Shown here: piece by piece, positions 60,099 to 64,000 of the stretch
Numbering within the stretch: position 1 is the stretch's first letter
Layout: every line of letters begins with the position of its first letter
Assembly (NCBI RefSeq): GCF_029962835.1
Contig: NC_080574.1
Location: 28,618,001-28,682,000, forward strand
DNA length: 64,000 bases
Direction: 5' to 3'
Source of the DNA: Magnolia sinica
Lineage: Eukaryota > Streptophyta > Magnoliopsida > Magnoliales > Magnoliaceae
Position numbers and translations under genes: made by a program
Notes under the pieces: model-generated
Told to the model about the DNA's origin: nothing
Database searches by the model: none
The model's input: only the letters and a program-made list of their open reading frames with translations

Positions 60099-61309
60099 TG
60101 ATGTAGGACATGAAATTTAAACATGTTATGCAAGATCTTAGGCTTAGATCATACTAATTCAGAAACAATCATATGATAATTCCACATCCAAACAAAAGCT
60201 CAAACATTCAAGCAAGGGGAATCTGTGCGGGTCCAGGCCTACACCGGCTACACCGGCTAGGACTGGATTAATAAAATTATGGACCAAACGATACTCAAAG
60301 GGAAATAGAAATCACTCACACATGCACAACAATCAATTCCTAATTCAAGGGATGCACCAATTTCAATTCAAGGAACCCTATGGTGAGAAAAGGGGCAAGT
60401 AAATTAAGGATAATGCAATCTAGGGTTAGAGTTTATGAAAATGGAAAAACAAGAAGAAGACCTGAACCAAAGACAACTCCCGCGTGCGGACTGCGGCCCG
60501 GGCCTGACGCACATGCGCAGGGGGGCTGGCCGCACGTGCGATGGGGGCTTGAATCCCCAAACAGCTTCCTTGACCCTAGTCGGCCATGGGGACTTCCAAC
60601 CCTCCAAAGCTCGTAGCGATCCGACGTACGGTCGGGGCGTGGTACTTCGTCGAAGTTTCAGCCCTCATGTAAGGCTAGATTCTGGAACTAGCTGTAGGAA
60701 AGAGAACGGCTGCAAAAACAGATAGATTTGAAGCAAAGATGACTGTAGAAGGTGAGAGATATGGATGGAAGAAGATGGGGGCGGATTGTGATAGACGTGG
60801 TTTCGCACCACAGTAGTTAGCCTTTCGAAAAGGGAGAGCTTCATACCCACTTTGAATTTTTCCACAACTCGAAAACTCAGAGAGTAGAAAAAAACACGCA
60901 AGAATTTTTATTCAACTTCAATGAATCAAAAGAACTACAATGGGTGCCTGTTTATAGGAAAACCCTATACTCTAAAACTCGCGCCATGTGCGCAACCTAT
61001 TACTTGGCGATTAAGTTAACCAAAATAAAAACTAACCAAAGAAATCTAAAGCGTTCATAATATTTTAAATAACATAAATAATCAAAACCTAAAATATGAA
61101 CTTAATCTTGACTAGTGGGCTACGATCATGAGATCCCATGATGGGCTTTACTTGACTATCGGGCCTACTCTTTTGAACCAAAACTCCGTCTTCTAAGTAA
61201 GAGGCCCTCTCTGGACGTCGTCATCGAGCCAGATTGATGGTGGGGCTCTCCTTCTCTTTGCGTACGTGCGTAGGGGGGGGTAGCGTGCGTGCGCGTGATG
61301 TCCCCATCA
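60099..61309 (-). repeat. LTR (5' copy) of the gypsy element
   Basis: 1211 bp, beginning TGATGTAGGACATGAAATTT and ending GATGTCCCCATCA, followed by the second GAAGT. Confidence 0.92.
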
Positions 61310-61314
61310 GAAGT

Positions 61315-62305
61315 TAGGATCTAAGAAGAAAAATGAGCGTCTAGAGCTTGATAAGCCAACTGTAGATCTCTTGAATTCAATATTGAAGCAAAATATTATT
61401 CGGTTCTTTCTAACATTTTGTTTTTCATGTCAACATGGCTTTGAGCCTAAGACTTGTAGCTCACATTTTTCTTAAGCAATTTGAGAAACATTGGACACAC
61501 ATTCGATCAGGCTTTGTTCCTATTTTAAGGGGGTTGTTCACTAGACGGTATCTCTTTATTTGAACTTTCATCTTGCAGACCACATCTTTATCAAACTGAA
61601 ATGATAGGGCTTTATGTGTTCCTGATGTTGTCATATGTGATTGCATATGCGAATTTGGACAGTTGGACTGCATATGTCATGATGGCATATGTGTTTTTTA
61701 AAAAACTGTTGGCACTTATTATGCGATTGCATAAGGACAAATTTATTTATTTTTTCATCTCTATCCCTTTCTGCCTATAAATATGCACCCCGACCCCCAT
61801 TTTTGTTTATTACTCTAATATACAATCTCTTGTTCTCTCTCTTTCTCTTGTAAACTCTTATCTCATTCAATAATCAATTCAAGAGCAGAGGTTCTTTTAA
61901 GTTTCAACTTTCAAGATTCAAGGAATCAAGAATCAAGAGTTTAGGACTCCTCACTCTCTCACTCATTCTTTCTTAACTTTCTTAGTCTCTTACACTCTCT
62001 CTCTCTCTCGTGTATTCTCTCATAATCTCATTCTCTCATAACTCATAAGTCATAAACTCAATAATCTCTTTCAAGTTTAATTGTTTTTGTTACAGGAATC
62101 AAGTCTCTCATGTCTCACTCTTTCAAGGTTCCAAGGAATCAAGTTCAAGAGTCCAAGATTCTCATTCTTTGAAGAATCAACAATCATGACTCAGGAGATT
62201 CAAGAGTACTCTCACTCGTTCAAGTTACAAGTATAACCTTGCAAGTTTACAATACAAGGCTAGAACTCCTTTTAAGTTAAAAGGGTAAGCCCCCCCCCCT
62301 CTCTT
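61315..62305. other. CT-rich region before the hAT fossil
   Basis: A TATAAATA (61776-61783) precedes a long stretch of TCTCTC, CTCACTC and CAAGAATCAAG words (61800-62300). It may be the old promoter and leader of the hAT transposase gene (inference). No coding region. Confidence 0.35.
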
Positions 62306-62309
62306 CAAG

Positions 62310-62585
62310 TGCACAACTATAAGACTAGTAGAGAACTAGACTCTTTATCTCTTTTTATCTCTCTCCTACAAGTGTACCACTATAAGACTAGAATTAGACT
62401 CTCTCTTACAAGTGTACAACTATAAGACTAGACTTAGACTCTTTCTCTTTCAAGTGTACAACTGTAAGGCTAGAATTAGACTCTCTCTCTCCCCCTTACA
62501 AGTGTACAACTATAAGACGAGAATTAGACCCTCACTCTGCCTCCTCTACAAGTGTTCGACTATAAGACTTGAACTAGAGTTCTGT
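62310..62585. repeat. Minisatellite, 6 units of 40-60 bp
   Basis: Units start CAAGTGTACAACTATAAGAC followed by TAGAATTAGACTCTC and differ mainly in the length of a pyrimidine tail. They start near 62310, 62368, 62409, 62451, 62499 and 62549. Confidence 0.9.
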
Positions 62586-62594
62586 TCCCAATCC

Positions 62595-63588
62595 TCTTCT
62601 TTGAAACCCAAGTCTAATGACTTAAGTTGGAAGTACGACCACTATTGTAGTGCCACCGAAAAGGCCTACATAGTGTGTGAGCTTTGTGGGTTTGTAAGTT
62701 CCGGTAGCATTGGATGACACAAGCAACAACTTGCACACATGCTATCATCAAATGCAACGGTATGTCCCCATGTTACTTCAGAGGTTCGAAAGGAAATTAT
62801 GGAGTACTTAGAGAAACATGCTAGAAAAAGGCATGATGATGTGTTTTTTAAAGAAGAGTTTATGGAATAAGAAGAAGCATTTGAACATATTGAAGTGGAT
62901 GTTGATGCGGATGATCACGTTACCCCTATGTTAACAGAGTGTTGTAGATCAGCAGTACCCAAAAGATCTCGTGGACATGTGCCATTAGATAGGTGGTGTA
63001 GACCACATCCGGGACATGGTTAACTAAAAGGGTAAAGGATCCACCCGCAACACTAGAAAGCCATTATAAACATAAAGGTATGAAAATTACAATCCAATAT
63101 ATTGCTAAATGGTTATACCAAGCTAGTGTTGTTTCAACACTCGTTAAATTGAAGAGCTTCAAAGTAATGGTTGGAGCTTTATTGCCTCCTGGACTACAAC
63201 CTCCTCTATATTATGAAGTTAGGGAGACATGCCTAACAATAAAAGTTGAGTTTAATAGAAGCTTTATTGTTGAATACAAAGGGGCATGGAAAATGGTTAA
63301 TGGACAAACTGACAGAACCGGCCGGGCACTGATTACTTTTTCGTGAATTGTTCGATTGAGACTATGTTTTTGAAGTTTGTGGATTCATCGGCCCATTTCC
63401 ACAAGGCCAAATATATGTTTAAATTATTAAATAGTGTAGTTGATGCAATATGTGAAGATTATGTTGTCCAAGTTATAATGGACAATGTAAACTCCTATGT
63501 AGCTGTTAGTTGCTTTTTTATGAAGAAGCAATGCCATTTCTTTTGGACTTCATGTGTGACACGTTGTATAGATTTAATTAATATATAA
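62595..63588 (+). pseudogene. hAT transposase (BED, DUF659), broken
   Basis: Plain DNA-transposon gene of the Ac/hAT superfamily. A BED-type zinc finger lies at about 62600-62790: LSWKYDHYC, then VCELCGF (Cys pair), then HKQQLAH (His pair), with a TGA at 62715-62717 between the Cys and His pairs. Further on, 63080-63346 (IQYIAKWLYQASVV, then GQTDRTGRALITF) and 63343-63588 (VFLKFVDSSAHF-like, then VVQVIMDNVNSYVA) match the DUF659 region of hAT transposases. The two frames overlap by a few bases, so a frameshift lies near 63343. Further stops lie between 62860 and 63060. The C-terminal hAT dimerisation domain was not seen before the window end. Dead copy, probably old. Confidence 0.85.
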
Positions 63589-64000
63589 GTAGGTTACATA
63601 TTAAAGTTATATATAGGGCTACAAGAATAACTATATTTATGTACAAACAATGCTTGTTTCCATAATATAAAAAATGGTTGTAATTTGCTTTGTCCCATTG
63701 TCACTTGATTTGCAATATCATCTTTAGCACTACAAAGCTAATATGCAAAATAATAAAAAAAGCTTAGAAGTTTTTTAGTGTCAGCTGATTGGAATAATAG
63801 GTGTTGGTCAAAGAAGGCCGTAAAAAAAGTTAGTCCAACAAATCATTCATTCGCAGTCATTCTGGAATCTAGACCCAAGTATTAAGGGCATTAAGATCTT
63901 CATAATTCTTATTAGGTGTGTTAAGATTGGTTGACAATGATGACAAGCCAATAATGGTATACATTTACGATGCAATAGAGTGGTTGGATTAAAAAAATTA
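63589..64000. other. A/T-rich tail, nothing recognised
   Basis: No hAT C-terminal domain, gene or terminal inverted repeat could be recognised here. Confidence 0.4.

Larger units (their letters stand above)
57079..61309 (-). mobile_element. Ty3/gypsy element, short, broken
   Basis: Fossil of about 4.2 kb with a perfect target duplication, GAAGT (57074-57078 and 61310-61314). LTRs at 57079-58357 and 60099-61309 have complementary tips TGATG and CATCA. The primer binding site TGGTATCAAAGCAT (complement at 60081-60094) lies beside the right LTR, so the element reads on the minus strand. The inner 1.7 kb is much shorter than in a whole gypsy element. It keeps a gag-like part (about 59545-59780), a segment with EFRGVFPDDLP of the region before reverse transcriptase, and an integrase-like end (about 59006-59240). 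It is broken in several places. In the first 180 bases the LTRs differ at about 7% of positions, so the insertion is old but recognisable. Confidence 0.92.

Overview
The window is nuclear DNA of a flowering plant. Evidence is a plant-specific PPR gene, a KDM3/JMJ25-type zinc finger exon, spliced genes with GT-AG introns, plant-type Ty1/copia and Ty3/gypsy elements, tRNA-derived SINEs, a LINE end and hAT, Mutator-like and Tourist-like DNA elements. The very many short fold-back elements with a core like CCCACCATGATGTATG remind me of magnoliid genomes (Magnoliales/Laurales). That placement is from memory and is not proved here.

Layout. 150-5071: decayed Ty1/copia element with both LTRs and its CTAAG target duplication. 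8059-9732 (minus): intronless E-class PPR gene, probably acting in RNA processing in an organelle. 10250-15030: repeats and a run of fold-back elements. 15340-16060: small tandem duplication and a copia gag remnant. 17266-22339 (plus): three-exon gene for a 417-residue plant protein with a hydrophobic segment and a conserved C-terminal domain; intron 1 carries a 517-bp Mutator-like MITE with a perfect 9-bp target duplication. 23180-28400: nested mosaic of two diverged direct repeats, a dimeric Tourist-like MITE, two hAT-like elements (one with possible gene-derived cargo), a minisatellite and a SINE. 28880-33721: more fold-back elements. 35259-42312: LTR territory, with a 3.1-kb solo LTR (perfect TSD ACTAA) inside another LTR. 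43105-51700: SINEs, fold-back elements, a shortened gypsy remnant and an exact 138-bp tandem duplication. 52934-53998 (plus): first two exons of a JmjC KDM3/JMJ25-like gene; no later exon was found in the remaining 10 kb. That stretch holds a LINE end, a 4.2-kb Ty3/gypsy element (TSD GAAGT) and a broken hAT transposase gene.

There are only three credible host genes, and they do not form a pathway or cluster. The rest is repeat-rich intergenic or intronic DNA. I found no RNA genes, CRISPR array or bacterial-type system. The observations most worth following are the fold-back elements that share one core but have different ends, a repeat found upstream of two of the three genes, the hAT element with possible captured sequence, and the missing downstream exons of the JmjC gene.
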